Assembly (NCBI GenBank): GCA_964541225.1
Contig: CAZIPN010000021.1
Location: 1 to 35,010 of the forward strand
Length of the DNA stretch: 35,010 bases
Direction of reading: 5' to 3'
Origin: CAZIPN01 sp964541225
GTDB lineage: Bacteria; Actinomycetota; Coriobacteriia; Anaerosomatales; JAAXUF01
The notes under the pieces were generated by a model. The model was not told the origin of the DNA. It worked only from the letters and a program-made list of their open reading frames with translations, and ran no database searches. How positions within the stretch are numbered: position 1 is the first letter of the stretch; every line of letters starts with the position of its first letter. A program made the position numbers and the translations under genes. This document shows, piece by piece, positions 16,197 through 24,379 of this stretch.

Positions 16197-17456
16197 CTAT
16201 TTCACGGTGAACTTCGTGTACGCGCTTGCCGAAGGCATGTGGTCGCTATCGGCGTGACGCGCGCGTATGCGGAAGGTGCCAATCCTCGTGATTCGCAGCT
16301 GCTTTGACCAGTATGAAGCACCGCTTCCAATCCTCGCGTTCACCGTGGCGTACGTGCGCCACCTGCCGCGTACTAGTTGCTGGATCTCAAGGCGCACCGA
16401 GCTTGCGCCAATTTGTTTGGGGGATAGCGTTCCGTGCCACCGGTAGGTGTTCTTGCGCGACACCCGCGTCTTTCCGCTGGTCGGTCGAGAGAGATAGGCC
16501 TTTCTCGGCAGGAGTGGGCGCGGCGTGACGGTCGTGTCCCCATCTTTCCATGCGTTGTAGGCGGCATTGAGCATCGGGACGAACTCGCTCGTGGCGATCT
16601 GGTCACCTGCGGCCGATGGGTGCGAGTCGCCGGACGGATAGGCCAAGTAGTTGCTTGGCCCGGCCGTGTGCTCGACCGTCCCGCCGACGATGCGGTGGTG
16701 GCCCCCCGTGAGCACGGTGTAGTAGTCGAACACGAAGACGTTGCCGGCCGTGTAGCCGTTCAGCAAGCCATTGGGATCGACCAGCCAGTTCGCGAGGGTG
16801 CGAGCATTAGCGGCCTGCGTCGCGTTCGTGGCGTCCGACTTGAGCGGTGGCGACACGACGAGAACGAACAGCTTGTCGGGTTGGGTCTTGAAGTACTCAA
16901 GCAAGTCGAGATAGACGCCTTTGGCGTTCCCGACCGTCAGGCTGCTCATCCCGTTGCCTGCAAGCGGGTTGGAGCCGATGGGCGGGATCACGTCTGATGC
17001 CGAGCCACCCACCGCGCTGTTCGGGAAGCACGACTTGAACATGATGACCGTGTTGTCTCCACCGGGGTTAGCAAGGGCTCGGGCGTAGGGCGAGTTGATG
17101 GAGGTGTTCGCGTAGAGCGCCGAAGTGTAGGTGCCTGCCGATGGGCCGCGGAACCACGTCCACCAGTCGCCGATATCGGTACTGCTGCCGATACCACCCG
17201 GACCCCAACCGTAGTTGGTGTCGCTCACGAAGTAGTGGTTTGTGCCGAGTGAGGCGGCGAGCCCACCATACCCGTCACGGAGCCAGGCCTCGCCCGTGGA
17301 GTGGTGAATGAACACGAGCTTGACGGTAGAACTCGGCGGGGAGGTATTCGGCGCGGCCAGAACGGCTGCTGGTGCCAGCGCCAGTACTGCGAGACACGTG
17401 ACGAGCATGGCGAGGAGCCGAAGGCTGACAGACTGAAGCGGTGAGCGGGTCTTCAT
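16197..17456 (-). CDS. Secreted SGNH-hydrolase-like protein with C-terminal beta domain
   Basis: The 419-residue exported protein has a signal peptide (1-35, ending LAA). Residues 45-305 look like an SGNH/GDSL-type alpha/beta domain: FIHHSTG (49-55) at the first strand, a central VIMFKSCFPNSA segment, LFVLVVSPPL, and GDSHPS (276-281) resembling the late catalytic block. The exact catalytic Ser/His cannot be fixed by eye. Residues about 315-419 form a separate beta-rich, basic domain (LRITRIGTFRIRARH), like repeats that bind wall polymers. GAAGAGG lies 9 nt before ATG 17456. A perfect CRP-type palindrome lies 78-94 nt upstream of the start. Function is unknown; a carbohydrate esterase is one possibility. 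Confidence 0.7.
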   Translation of the reverse strand: MKTRSPLQSVSLRLLAMLVTCLAVLALAPAAVLAAPNTSPPSSTVKLVFIHHSTGEAWLRDGYGGLAASLGTNHYFVSDTNYGWGPGGIGSSTDIGDWWTWFRGPSAGTYTSALYANTSINSPYARALANPGGDNTVIMFKSCFPNSAVGGSASDVIPPIGSNPLAGNGMSSLTVGNAKGVYLDLLEYFKTQPDKLFVLVVSPPLKSDATNATQAANARTLANWLVDPNGLLNGYTAGNVFVFDYYTVLTGGHHRIVGGTVEHTAGPSNYLAYPSGDSHPSAAGDQIATSEFVPMLNAAYNAWKDGDTTVTPRPLLPRKAYLSRPTSGKTRVSRKNTYRWHGTLSPKQIGASSVRLEIQQLVRGRWRTYATVNARIGSGASYWSKQLRITRIGTFRIRARHADSDHMPSASAYTKFTVK

Positions 17457-17534
17457 CGGATCCGACCTCTTCCTTCTCGGCAGGGTGCGGCCTTGGTTGT
17501 GATACGTGCGTCGTCGTTTGGGGGGTGACAGAAT

Positions 17535-17550
17535 GTGACGGCCGTCACAC
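17535..17550. promoter_or_regulatory. Perfect CRP/FNR-type palindrome
   Basis: TGTGACGGCCGTCACA is a perfect 16-bp palindrome that matches the CRP half-site scheme TGTGA-N6-TCACA exactly. It lies in the gap between the SGNH-like gene (start 17456, minus) and the stop of the acyl-CoA synthetase gene, so the SGNH-like gene is the only nearby target. A pair of GTCAC repeats follows at 17568-17579. Confidence 0.6.
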
Positions 17551-17605
17551 AACGCACGATGCTCCGGTCACGCGTCACAGACGCCTATGGCTGAAAGTCG
17601 CGGCG

Positions 17606-20266
17606 CTAGACGAGGACCAGCTTGACGGTGGTGACGCGGTTGACCGTCTCAATCTGCGTGAAGCCCAATTCCTCGACCACCTTGAGCATACGGTGGTTTG
17701 CCGAGTCGATGTAGCCGCTCACTTCATGCAGTCCCTTGTCTTGCGCGATGCCGATGATCACGTCCGTGAGCTTGAAGCCAAGGCCCTTGCCCTGGAAGTC
17801 GTCGTGCACAACGACCGCGAATTCGCCTCGCTTGCGATCCGGCTCGCCGAGAAGCCGAGCCACGCCGATCATCCGCTTCTTCCTACCGCGCGTGTACTCG
17901 GCGACGATGGCCATCTCGCGGTCGTAGTCAATGTTGGTGAACCGCACGAGCATGTTGTGGTCGATGTTCGTGAGGTTCTCGAAGAAGCGTCCGCGAAGGG
18001 TCTCCTCGGACATGGTTGCGAGCATCTCGGCTTCCATCGGTTCGTCTTCAGGCTTGATGGGGCGCAACAAGACTTCCGTGCCGTCCGACAGCCGCCATGG
18101 CGCGACGTAGCGCGTGGGGTACGGCGTGATGACGAGGTGGGGCGACTTGGGTTTGTCGGCAAGGACCGACTCATCGATGACGATGCGGGCATCGACAGCG
18201 CTGACTCTGCCCTCGGCGATCACCAGGGGATTGATGTCGATCTCGGCGATCTCTGGGAAGTCGACGACGATGTTGGAGAGTTCGATGAGGATCTCTTCGA
18301 TCTCGCTCAAGTCTGGGGGGACGACCCCGCGAGGTGGTTGTTGCATGACGCGGAAGATGCGCGTTTCTTCCATCATTCGGCGGGCGAGAACCTGGTTGAG
18401 CGGCGGCAGCCCGACGGCAAAATCGGCGAGCCCTTCAGCGCCGGTCCCGCCCGCGCCGAATACGATCACCGACCCAAACTGCCAATCCTTCTTCATGCCG
18501 GCGATCAGTTCGTAGTCGATCTTGCGGACCATCCGCTGTACCGAGATGCCTTCGACCGTCGCGCCGGGCGCGTTCTTCTCGATGCGCGCGATCAATCGCG
18601 CGTACGCGGTCTCAAGATCGGGCGGTGAACACACGCCAACCTCCACACCGCCTGCCGCGTTCTTGTGTGTGATGTCGTAGGACACGACCTTGAGCACGAC
18701 CGGATAGCCGATTCTCTTGGCCGTCGAGAGAGCTTCTTCGGGCGTCTTGACGACGTGCTGCTCCACGATTGGGATTCCGTACGTCGTCACGAAGCGCTTG
18801 GATTCTTCTTCAGTGAGTACGCTTCGCCCATCGCGTGCAATGCGTCGCAACATCGCCTGTAGGTTGTGCTTGGGCGGAGCGACGTCGATGGGTAGCTCGG
18901 CAGGTGTTTCGTAGAGCAGCTCAAGGTTGCCTGCATAGCGGTACATGCCGAGGTACGTCTTCACCGCGTCTTCCGGGGTGTCGTAGCACGGCACGCCTGC
19001 CTGTCTGAAGATGCTGCGGCCAAGGTCGACGGTCTCGCCGCCCATGAGCACGGTGATCACAGGCTTGTGGGAGTTCTTCGCGATCGCTGCTACCGCCTCG
19101 GCCATCGCGTCGGGACGCGCGTTGCCTTGCGGCGTGTAGATGACGAGCACGCCGTGAACGGCCGGGTCGGCCAGGCAAGCGTTGAGCGCATTGACGAACC
19201 GCTCACTTCCGGCGTCACCGAGGACATCGACGGGATTCGAGTGACTCCAGTAGGGCGGAAGCGCCTCGTCGAGCTTGGCCATTGTCTTCTCGGACAGCTG
19301 AGCGAGCCGCCCGCCGAGTTCGACAAGTGCGTCGGTGGCCATGACGCCAAGACCGCCCGCGTTCGCGACGATCGCGACGTCAGGGCCGGTCGGCAGTCGG
19401 CGAGAATCCAGCACCTTTGCGGCATGGAAGAGGTCGGCCACCTCGTGCACGCGCACGACACCGACCCGGCGGAAGGCCGCCTCATAGATCTCGTCGGCAC
19501 CAGCCATTGCGCCCGTGTGTGAGAGGGCGGCGCGCGCACTCTCAGAGTAGCGGCCTGGCTTGAGCACGATGATCGGCTTGCTGCGGGCGAAGCTGCGGGC
19601 GGCGCTCATGAACCGCCGAGCATTGCCGACGCTCTCCATGTAGATGAGGATTGCGCGTGTGCGAGGGTCCTCGCCGAGGAAGTCCACGAGCGCCGAGAAG
19701 TCCACGTCGACCATCGAGCCCACCGAGGCGAACATCGAGAATCCGATGTGCTGATTGACCGCCCAGTCAAGCATGCCGGTTCCCAGTGCGCCGCTCTGCG
19801 AGATCAGTGCGATGTCGCCTGGCTCCGGCTCGACTGTGAGAAATGACGCATTGAGGCCCACGCTCGGGCGAATGACGCCGAGACAGTTCGGGCCGATGAC
19901 ACGCATGGGGGAGTCGCGCAGCGTCTTCTTGATCGCCCGCTCAAGCGCCAGGCCTTCCCGGCCGGTCTCCCCGAAGCCTGCCGAGATGATGATGGCGCCG
20001 CCCACCCCGGCTTTCGCGCACTGCGCGACAAGCGCCGGGACTGTGGAGGCCGGAGTGGCGATGATCGCCAGGTCCACGACATCAGGAATCGCGCCGATTG
20101 CGGGGAAGCACGTGAGGCCGAATACCGTTTCGTACTTCGGGTTCACCGCAAAGACCGCTCGATCTCCGGAGCGCATCACGTTCTCCATGATGGTCCTGCC
20201 GACCGTGCCCTCGAGCTCTGTCCCGCCGATCACCGCAATGACCTTGGGATTCAGCATCCGCTCCAT
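17606..20266 (-). CDS. Acyl-CoA synthetase (ADP-forming) fused to GNAT acetyltransferase
   Basis: The 886-residue product has, in order, a CoA-binding domain (about 5-130), a succinyl-CoA-ligase-like domain (about 150-440), an ATP-grasp domain (about 480-700) and a GNAT domain (about 725-886, with FQGKGLGFKL as acetyl-CoA site). Active ADP-forming acetate-CoA ligases use a phospho-His in a SHTG context; here His250 in LSHTGAMAG is kept, so the ligase half may be active, unlike the Pat acetyltransferases described as lacking it. It may make ATP from acetyl-CoA in fermentation, acetylate proteins, or both. GGAGG lies 10 nt before ATG 20266. It is followed by the SGNH-like gene after 149 nt and preceded by a lipoprotein gene with its own terminator. 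Confidence 0.92.
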   Translation of the reverse strand: MERMLNPKVIAVIGGTELEGTVGRTIMENVMRSGDRAVFAVNPKYETVFGLTCFPAIGAIPDVVDLAIIATPASTVPALVAQCAKAGVGGAIIISAGFGETGREGLALERAIKKTLRDSPMRVIGPNCLGVIRPSVGLNASFLTVEPEPGDIALISQSGALGTGMLDWAVNQHIGFSMFASVGSMVDVDFSALVDFLGEDPRTRAILIYMESVGNARRFMSAARSFARSKPIIVLKPGRYSESARAALSHTGAMAGADEIYEAAFRRVGVVRVHEVADLFHAAKVLDSRRLPTGPDVAIVANAGGLGVMATDALVELGGRLAQLSEKTMAKLDEALPPYWSHSNPVDVLGDAGSERFVNALNACLADPAVHGVLVIYTPQGNARPDAMAEAVAAIAKNSHKPVITVLMGGETVDLGRSIFRQAGVPCYDTPEDAVKTYLGMYRYAGNLELLYETPAELPIDVAPPKHNLQAMLRRIARDGRSVLTEEESKRFVTTYGIPIVEQHVVKTPEEALSTAKRIGYPVVLKVVSYDITHKNAAGGVEVGVCSPPDLETAYARLIARIEKNAPGATVEGISVQRMVRKIDYELIAGMKKDWQFGSVIVFGAGGTGAEGLADFAVGLPPLNQVLARRMMEETRIFRVMQQPPRGVVPPDLSEIEEILIELSNIVVDFPEIAEIDINPLVIAEGRVSAVDARIVIDESVLADKPKSPHLVITPYPTRYVAPWRLSDGTEVLLRPIKPEDEPMEAEMLATMSEETLRGRFFENLTNIDHNMLVRFTNIDYDREMAIVAEYTRGRKKRMIGVARLLGEPDRKRGEFAVVVHDDFQGKGLGFKLTDVIIGIAQDKGLHEVSGYIDSANHRMLKVVEELGFTQIETVNRVTTVKLVLV

Positions 20267-20303
20267 AGGGGCGCCACCTCCAGAGGGAGTCTTCCCCAAC
20301 ACA

Positions 20304-20336
20304 AACCGGCAACAGCGCGAGGCGCTGCTGCCGGTT
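20304..20336 (-). terminator. Intrinsic terminator after the lipoprotein gene
   Basis: Two 15-nt arms (20304-20318 and 20322-20336) pair at 14 of 15 positions with a 3-nt loop. On the minus strand the stem ends in AACCGGTT-type pairs and is followed by TGTGTTG. It lies 23 nt after the lipoprotein stop and before the acyl-CoA synthetase start. Confidence 0.75.
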
Positions 20337-20359
20337 CGAAGATCGTGCTGTGAGGTTGG

Positions 20360-20980
20360 CTACTTGGCGAAGGACGTTGCGCCGGTCACCATGTCCACGA
20401 GGACGGTGCTCGTTGGTGCCTTGCCTACTGACGCGGGGTCGAAGTTGAAATTCCACGTCATGGGTTTGGTTGACGAATCAGGTGCGCCTTCAGGGACATA
20501 CGTCACAAATCCGGCGCTGTAGGCTGCGGTCTTGCCTTGTGGGTAGAGCTTCAGGGCATCTGCGAGCGCTTTGTCGCTATCGATCTTCCAGGCACTGATC
20601 TGCGGCACTTTCTTCCACTCGGCGGCTTTGAGGACGACCTTGCCGTATTCCTTGGACTGTCCGACGCCATTGTTGACCAGAACGGCGTAGACAATGCCTG
20701 TCTTGGGCGAGCCAACGAGAAACTCCCACATCGGAGTGGCCGTCGTTGGGATGGGAGCGACTATCTGTCCCAGAAGTACCTTGGCGTCCGGGGCGGCGGT
20801 ACCCAGCGACGAGAGTGCGACTTGCGCGGCGCCAGTCGCCTTCGTTGTGTCGGCCTTCACGGCCTTGTTCGTCGAAGGAGTCGCTGAGTTGGAGCTGCAC
20901 CCGGCAGCCGCGCCAATGGTCAGCAAGATAGCCAGTGCCAGACCAACCCGAAGTGAGCGGATGATAGGCGTAGTAGTCAC
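20360..20980 (-). CDS. Predicted lipoprotein of unknown function
   Basis: The 206-residue product has a lipoprotein signal: basic N-terminus, hydrophobic core and lipobox GAAAGC with lipidated Cys28, followed by a Ser/Thr/Lys-rich linker. The remainder (about 55-206) is an alpha/beta domain with segments such as MWEFLVGSPKTGIVYAVLV and WNFNFDPASVG. No family was recognised. The GTG at 20980 is chosen because AGAGAGG lies 9 nt upstream and the signal starts there; an in-frame start at 21055 adds a leader without a signal. It stands alone between the oxidoreductase gene and its terminator. Confidence 0.75.
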   Translation of the reverse strand: MTTTPIIRSLRVGLALAILLTIGAAAGCSSNSATPSTNKAVKADTTKATGAAQVALSSLGTAAPDAKVLLGQIVAPIPTTATPMWEFLVGSPKTGIVYAVLVNNGVGQSKEYGKVVLKAAEWKKVPQISAWKIDSDKALADALKLYPQGKTAAYSAGFVTYVPEGAPDSSTKPMTWNFNFDPASVGKAPTSTVLVDMVTGATSFAK

Positions 20981-21109
20981 GGATCGTTGCCTCTCTGGTA
21001 GTGACGGTTCCGATTGGGCGCATAGATGGCGCCACTGACTTAGAGTCACTGGCATCCTACGCCTAATTGCGTCTTAGCACGACTGTCAGGTGCGGGCGTT
21101 GGCCAGAAG

Positions 21110-22444
21110 CTACACCATGTAGACAATCTCGCTGGAGGCCGTGGGATAGGCCCAGATCACGGCTTTGAGTTCCTCGGCGGTCATCTTCTGAGCGATGGCG
21201 AGCGCGAAGACGTTGGCGACCTCCTCGGCGCCGTGGCCGAGTACGTGCGCGCCGAGGAGCTGGCCGGTCGCGCGGTCGACGAGCGTCTTGGCGCCCGTGT
21301 GTGTGAGGCCTACCCGTCGGGAGGAGAGCCATTGCGAGGTGTCGACGAACTTGATTTCGGCGTCGAGGCCGCGCTCTCTGGCCGCGCTCTCTGATAGGCC
21401 GACAGCGGCGAGCGGCGGCTGACTGAAGACTGATGACGGTACGACGGGCGGATCCCACGTCGCCGAGCCGGGAGAGACGATGTTGCGCAGCGCGACACGC
21501 GCCTGGCTGATGCCGACGGGCGAGAGTGGCGGACCGGCGCCGGCGGAGTCACCGGCGGCCCACACGCGTTCGTTGGTGGTGCTGCGCATGCTGGTATCTA
21601 CGTCGACGCCATGGTGGTCGAATGCGACGTCGGCGACCTCGAGTTCGAGCGCGTCGAGGTCCGGCACTCGGCCAGCGCCATGAACTGCGAGGTCGCATTC
21701 GACTACTCCGCCGTCTGAGAGATCGATCGCGAAGCCAGCACCTTGGTGGCGAACGCTCGCGACGGGCGTGTCCAGACGCACATCGACGCCCCACTCGGCG
21801 TATTGGGCGATCAGCAAAGCTACGAGGTCAGGGTCGAAGGCCCTCAGAGGCTGTGAGCTGCGGTGCAGGATGATCGGCTTGGCGCCAGCTGCGGCTGCGA
21901 TGCCCGCGAACTCGAATGAGATGAAACCCCCGCCGACGAAGGCGACACGCTCGGGCAGCGTGTCGAGCTCCATGAAGCACTCGCTGTCAACAAGCAGGTC
22001 GGCGCCCGGCATCTCGAGCGGCATCGGCTTGGCGCCAGTGCCGAGGAAGAACGCGTCGGCGGAGTACTCGACGCCGTCGATGTCCATCGTGGCAGGTGAG
22101 GTGAAGCGGGCGACGCCGCGCACAACCGTCTGACCGGCGTCACGCATGGAGTGCTCGAAGGCTTGGGGCAGGTCGTCGGTGAAGCGCCGCTTGAACGCAA
22201 TCAGTTCGGGCCACGCCAGGCGTGCGTCGCCAGCGACCCCATGGCCAAGCTGAGCGCGCAGGCGCAGTGGCACTTCGGCAGCCGCGAAGAGGATCTTCTT
22301 GGGCTCGCAACCTCTGAGCGCGCAGGTTCCGCCGAAAGGGCGGCGGTCAACGACCGCCGTGCGCAGTCCAGCGGCGGCGGCCTCTTCGGCGGCGGTGCGT
22401 CCGGCAACACCGGTGCCGACGATGATCAGGTCGAAGTGGGGCAC
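21110..22444 (-). CDS. FAD/NAD(P)-dependent disulfide oxidoreductase, class I fold
   Basis: This 444-residue flavoprotein is of the glutathione/mercuric/lipoamide reductase type. The FAD motif GTGVAG is at 10-15 and the redox pair Cys41/Cys46 is in GGTCALRGCEPKK. A second Rossmann domain (about 165-270, VAFVGGGFISFEFAGIAAA) binds NAD(P)H, and the C-terminal dimer domain closes the chain. In classical members the C-terminal motif is HPTxSE, where His and Glu assist catalysis; here it reads AYPTASSE, so the His is Tyr. The substrate cannot be told. GTG 22444 has GAGGAG 6 nt upstream. The DedA gene lies 72 nt upstream on the same strand. Confidence 0.9.
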   Translation of the reverse strand: MPHFDLIIVGTGVAGRTAAEEAAAAGLRTAVVDRRPFGGTCALRGCEPKKILFAAAEVPLRLRAQLGHGVAGDARLAWPELIAFKRRFTDDLPQAFEHSMRDAGQTVVRGVARFTSPATMDIDGVEYSADAFFLGTGAKPMPLEMPGADLLVDSECFMELDTLPERVAFVGGGFISFEFAGIAAAAGAKPIILHRSSQPLRAFDPDLVALLIAQYAEWGVDVRLDTPVASVRHQGAGFAIDLSDGGVVECDLAVHGAGRVPDLDALELEVADVAFDHHGVDVDTSMRSTTNERVWAAGDSAGAGPPLSPVGISQARVALRNIVSPGSATWDPPVVPSSVFSQPPLAAVGLSESAARERGLDAEIKFVDTSQWLSSRRVGLTHTGAKTLVDRATGQLLGAHVLGHGAEEVANVFALAIAQKMTAEELKAVIWAYPTASSEIVYMV

Positions 22445-22516
22445 AGCGGACTCCTCGGGCGCGGGCTGCAGGCAGATGTGCGCTACGGAGGCTCTTACCC
22501 ACACGCAGACGGCAGA

Positions 22517-23134
22517 CTATTTGGCGGACGCGGGCGGTTTCGACGCGGCGGCACGGCGTCGCCATACGATCGCGTACGCAGCTCCCGCGAGCACGATGAT
22601 GACGAGTGCAAGCCAACTGAAGCGCAAGAACCACGCCTCGATGGTTGCCAGGTTGTGGCCGGCGAAGTAGCCGACCGTGCTCCACACTCCAACCCACAGC
22701 GCGGCGCCAAGAGCGTTGTAGGCCAAGAATGTCTTCCAGTGCATGCCCATGGTGCCCGCGATGACGCCATTGAGCTGCCGAAGCACTTCGATGAAGCGCG
22801 CGCCGACAACCACAGCATCACCGAATCGCTTGAAGAAGCCCTCAGCGTGCTCGAACTTGTCGGGCCCGAGGCCGACTCGCCCACCCAGCCGATGCACAAG
22901 ACGTCGTCCACCGAAGTGCCCGATGGAGTATCCGATGTTGTCGCCGATGATTGCGCCCGCGATGCCGGCGGCCACCACTCCCCAGATGTTGAGTTCGCCC
23001 GAGGCGGCCGCGACCGCAGCGGCGATGAGCACGGTCTCGCCGGGAGCGGGCACGCCGAAGTCCTCAAGCATGATGACGACCAGAACGGCCAGGTAGCCGT
23101 AGTGCTGGATGACTCCTGTCAGTGCGTTGCCCAT
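22517..23134 (-). CDS. DedA family membrane protein
   Basis: This is a 205-residue DedA/VTT-domain protein, a family of lipid-carrier flippases and membrane-homeostasis proteins (undecaprenyl-phosphate recycling has been shown for some members). Family marks are ED-x-G-x-PAPGETVL near the N-terminus, GDNIGYSIGHFGGRR, and FGDAVVVGARFIEVLRQLNGVIAGTMGM with the conserved R and G residues. About five hydrophobic segments are visible, ending in a basic tail. The frame is open back to 23743, but that part is antisense to crcB and the DUF190 gene. The start has no ribosome site; instead TACACT lies 6 nt upstream, as in leaderless messages. Confidence 0.92.
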   Translation of the reverse strand: MGNALTGVIQHYGYLAVLVVIMLEDFGVPAPGETVLIAAAVAAASGELNIWGVVAAGIAGAIIGDNIGYSIGHFGGRRLVHRLGGRVGLGPDKFEHAEGFFKRFGDAVVVGARFIEVLRQLNGVIAGTMGMHWKTFLAYNALGAALWVGVWSTVGYFAGHNLATIEAWFLRFSWLALVIIVLAGAAYAIVWRRRAAASKPPASAK

Positions 23135-23140
23135 GTGGGA

Positions 23141-23146
23141 AGTGTA
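23141..23146 (-). promoter_or_regulatory. Possible -10 box of a leaderless dedA transcript
   Basis: TACACT on the minus strand ends 6 nt before the ATG, so transcription would begin at or near the start codon. The TAnnnT form fits actinobacterial -10 boxes. No clear -35. Confidence 0.4.
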
Positions 23147-23240
23147 GCGAATGGGCACGGCCGCCGACCGAGGCGACCCAACGACGTGCCAGCGTGAGTC
23201 CCACGCGATAGACTGCGTGTGATCGGCCGAGAGGAGAGTT

Positions 23241-23615
23241 GTGCGAGAGATTGCGGCAGTTGCGGCAGGCGGCGCCATCGGAGCTACGATGCGCTGGGGC
23301 ATCGGCACGTGGATCGCGGGACGGACGGGATCGGCTTTTCCGTGGCACACCATGTTTGTCAACGTCTCGGGCGCGTTCTTGATTGGGCTGCTCATGGCGC
23401 TCTCGCTCGACAAGGGCGTTCTCTCCGGCGACTGGCGCCTGTTCCTAGGCACCGGAATTCTCGGCGGGTTCACAACGTTTTCGACGCTGTCGTATGAGTC
23501 GATAGCCCTCATGCAAGATGGGTTGTGGGTGCAAGGTATGGCCAACATGTTTGGCAGCGCGGCTGCCGGACTCGTCGCGGCGTGGGTCGGGCTCGTGGCC
23601 GGGCGCGCCTTGTAA
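23241..23615 (+). CDS. crcB: Fluoride channel FluC/CrcB
   Basis: This 124-residue, four-helix membrane protein exports fluoride as a dual-topology dimer. Signatures include GGAIGATMRW at the N-terminus, FVNVSGAFLIG with the conserved Asn, and GGFTTFSTLSYE with the pore Phe residues and polar track. GAGGAG (23231-23236) precedes the GTG by 4 nt. No fluoride riboswitch is evident upstream. The next gene, a DUF190 protein, starts 15 nt after its stop, a pairing seen in other bacteria. Confidence 0.95.
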   Translation: MREIAAVAAGGAIGATMRWGIGTWIAGRTGSAFPWHTMFVNVSGAFLIGLLMALSLDKGVLSGDWRLFLGTGILGGFTTFSTLSYESIALMQDGLWVQGMANMFGSAAAGLVAAWVGLVAGRAL

Positions 23616-23630
23616 GGGAGCTGAAGAGCG

Positions 23631-23963
23631 ATGGAGTCGCAGTTTGCTGCCAAGAAGGTGACGGTGTTTGTCGGCGAGACTGACCGGCATGACGGGCACT
23701 CGGCGTACCAGGCCGTGGTCTCGATGCTGCACGCCGAGGGCATTGCGGGTGCGTCTGCGACGCGGGGGATTCTTGGTTACGGCGGTTCGGGCCGCACGCA
23801 CTCGGCGCATCTTCTCGACATTGCCGAGGACCTGCCGGTGGCGGTGGTGTTCGTTGACACAGCCGAGGCGGTTGATCGCATACTCCCGAAGCTTGGCGAG
23901 TTGGTCGACACGGGACTCGTCACCATCGAGGACGTGACCGCGATCAGATACTCGGTCGACTGA
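23631..23963 (+). CDS. DUF190 domain protein
   Basis: This is a 110-residue cytoplasmic protein of the DUF190 family, a small PII-like alpha/beta fold. Visible marks are VTVFVGETDRHDGHSAYQAVVSMLHAEGIAGASATRGILGYG at the N-terminal half and DLPVAVVFVDTAEAVDRILPKL in the second half. Its fold suggests ligand sensing. It follows crcB by 15 nt and is probably co-transcribed; fusions and neighbours of CrcB and DUF190 in other genomes suggest a role linked to fluoride export, but this is unproven. Confidence 0.92.
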   Translation: MESQFAAKKVTVFVGETDRHDGHSAYQAVVSMLHAEGIAGASATRGILGYGGSGRTHSAHLLDIAEDLPVAVVFVDTAEAVDRILPKLGELVDTGLVTIEDVTAIRYSVD

Positions 23964-24379
23964 TCACGAGGTCCGATCGCCTTGCGGCGTGATGAAGGTC
24001 ACAGGAACGTTCTTCCAACCGCTACCGTCTTGCGTCTTCACCGCCGAAGACCCCCTCGAGGTGGGAATAGAACTCCTACCTAACAAGAAGTCCCGGCGAT
24101 TCCTGCCCGAACCCCTCCCCGCTGGGACTGAAACCCTTGAAGCCGTTGGTCCGGCCGGCAAGGGTCCACACGACAGGCCGCATCTCCGAGCGGCAACGAG
24201 CGGCGCGAAGGCCCACTTCGCGTCGCTTCGTCGTTCTGGGGCGAGTCGCCACGTGTCTCGCTGGCTGGCTGGGCATGGTGCTCGCTGACAGGGAGGGCGC
24301 GGTCGGGTGGGCAGGCTGCTAGACTTGCAGAGTGCGATCGGCCGCTGCTCGCGCAATCCCAACCGCCAAGGAGTCCCTC
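23964..24379. other. 416-nt intergenic region of unclear origin
   Basis: No supported gene. Both strands carry open frames (23989-24288 plus, 23964-24362 minus) without ribosome sites and with unusual composition; the minus frame ends in a stretch (KNVPVTFITPQGD) whose codons look gene-like. No tRNA, riboswitch or terminator was recognised. It may be a decayed gene or a dispersed intergenic repeat. Confidence 0.4.

Noticed and set aside
23135..23240. Possible fluoride riboswitch before crcB
   Set aside because: The conserved pseudoknot sequences were not found in this 106-nt gap.
23135..23743. N-terminal extension of the DedA frame
   Set aside because: It is antisense to crcB and DUF190, which are clear genes on the plus strand.
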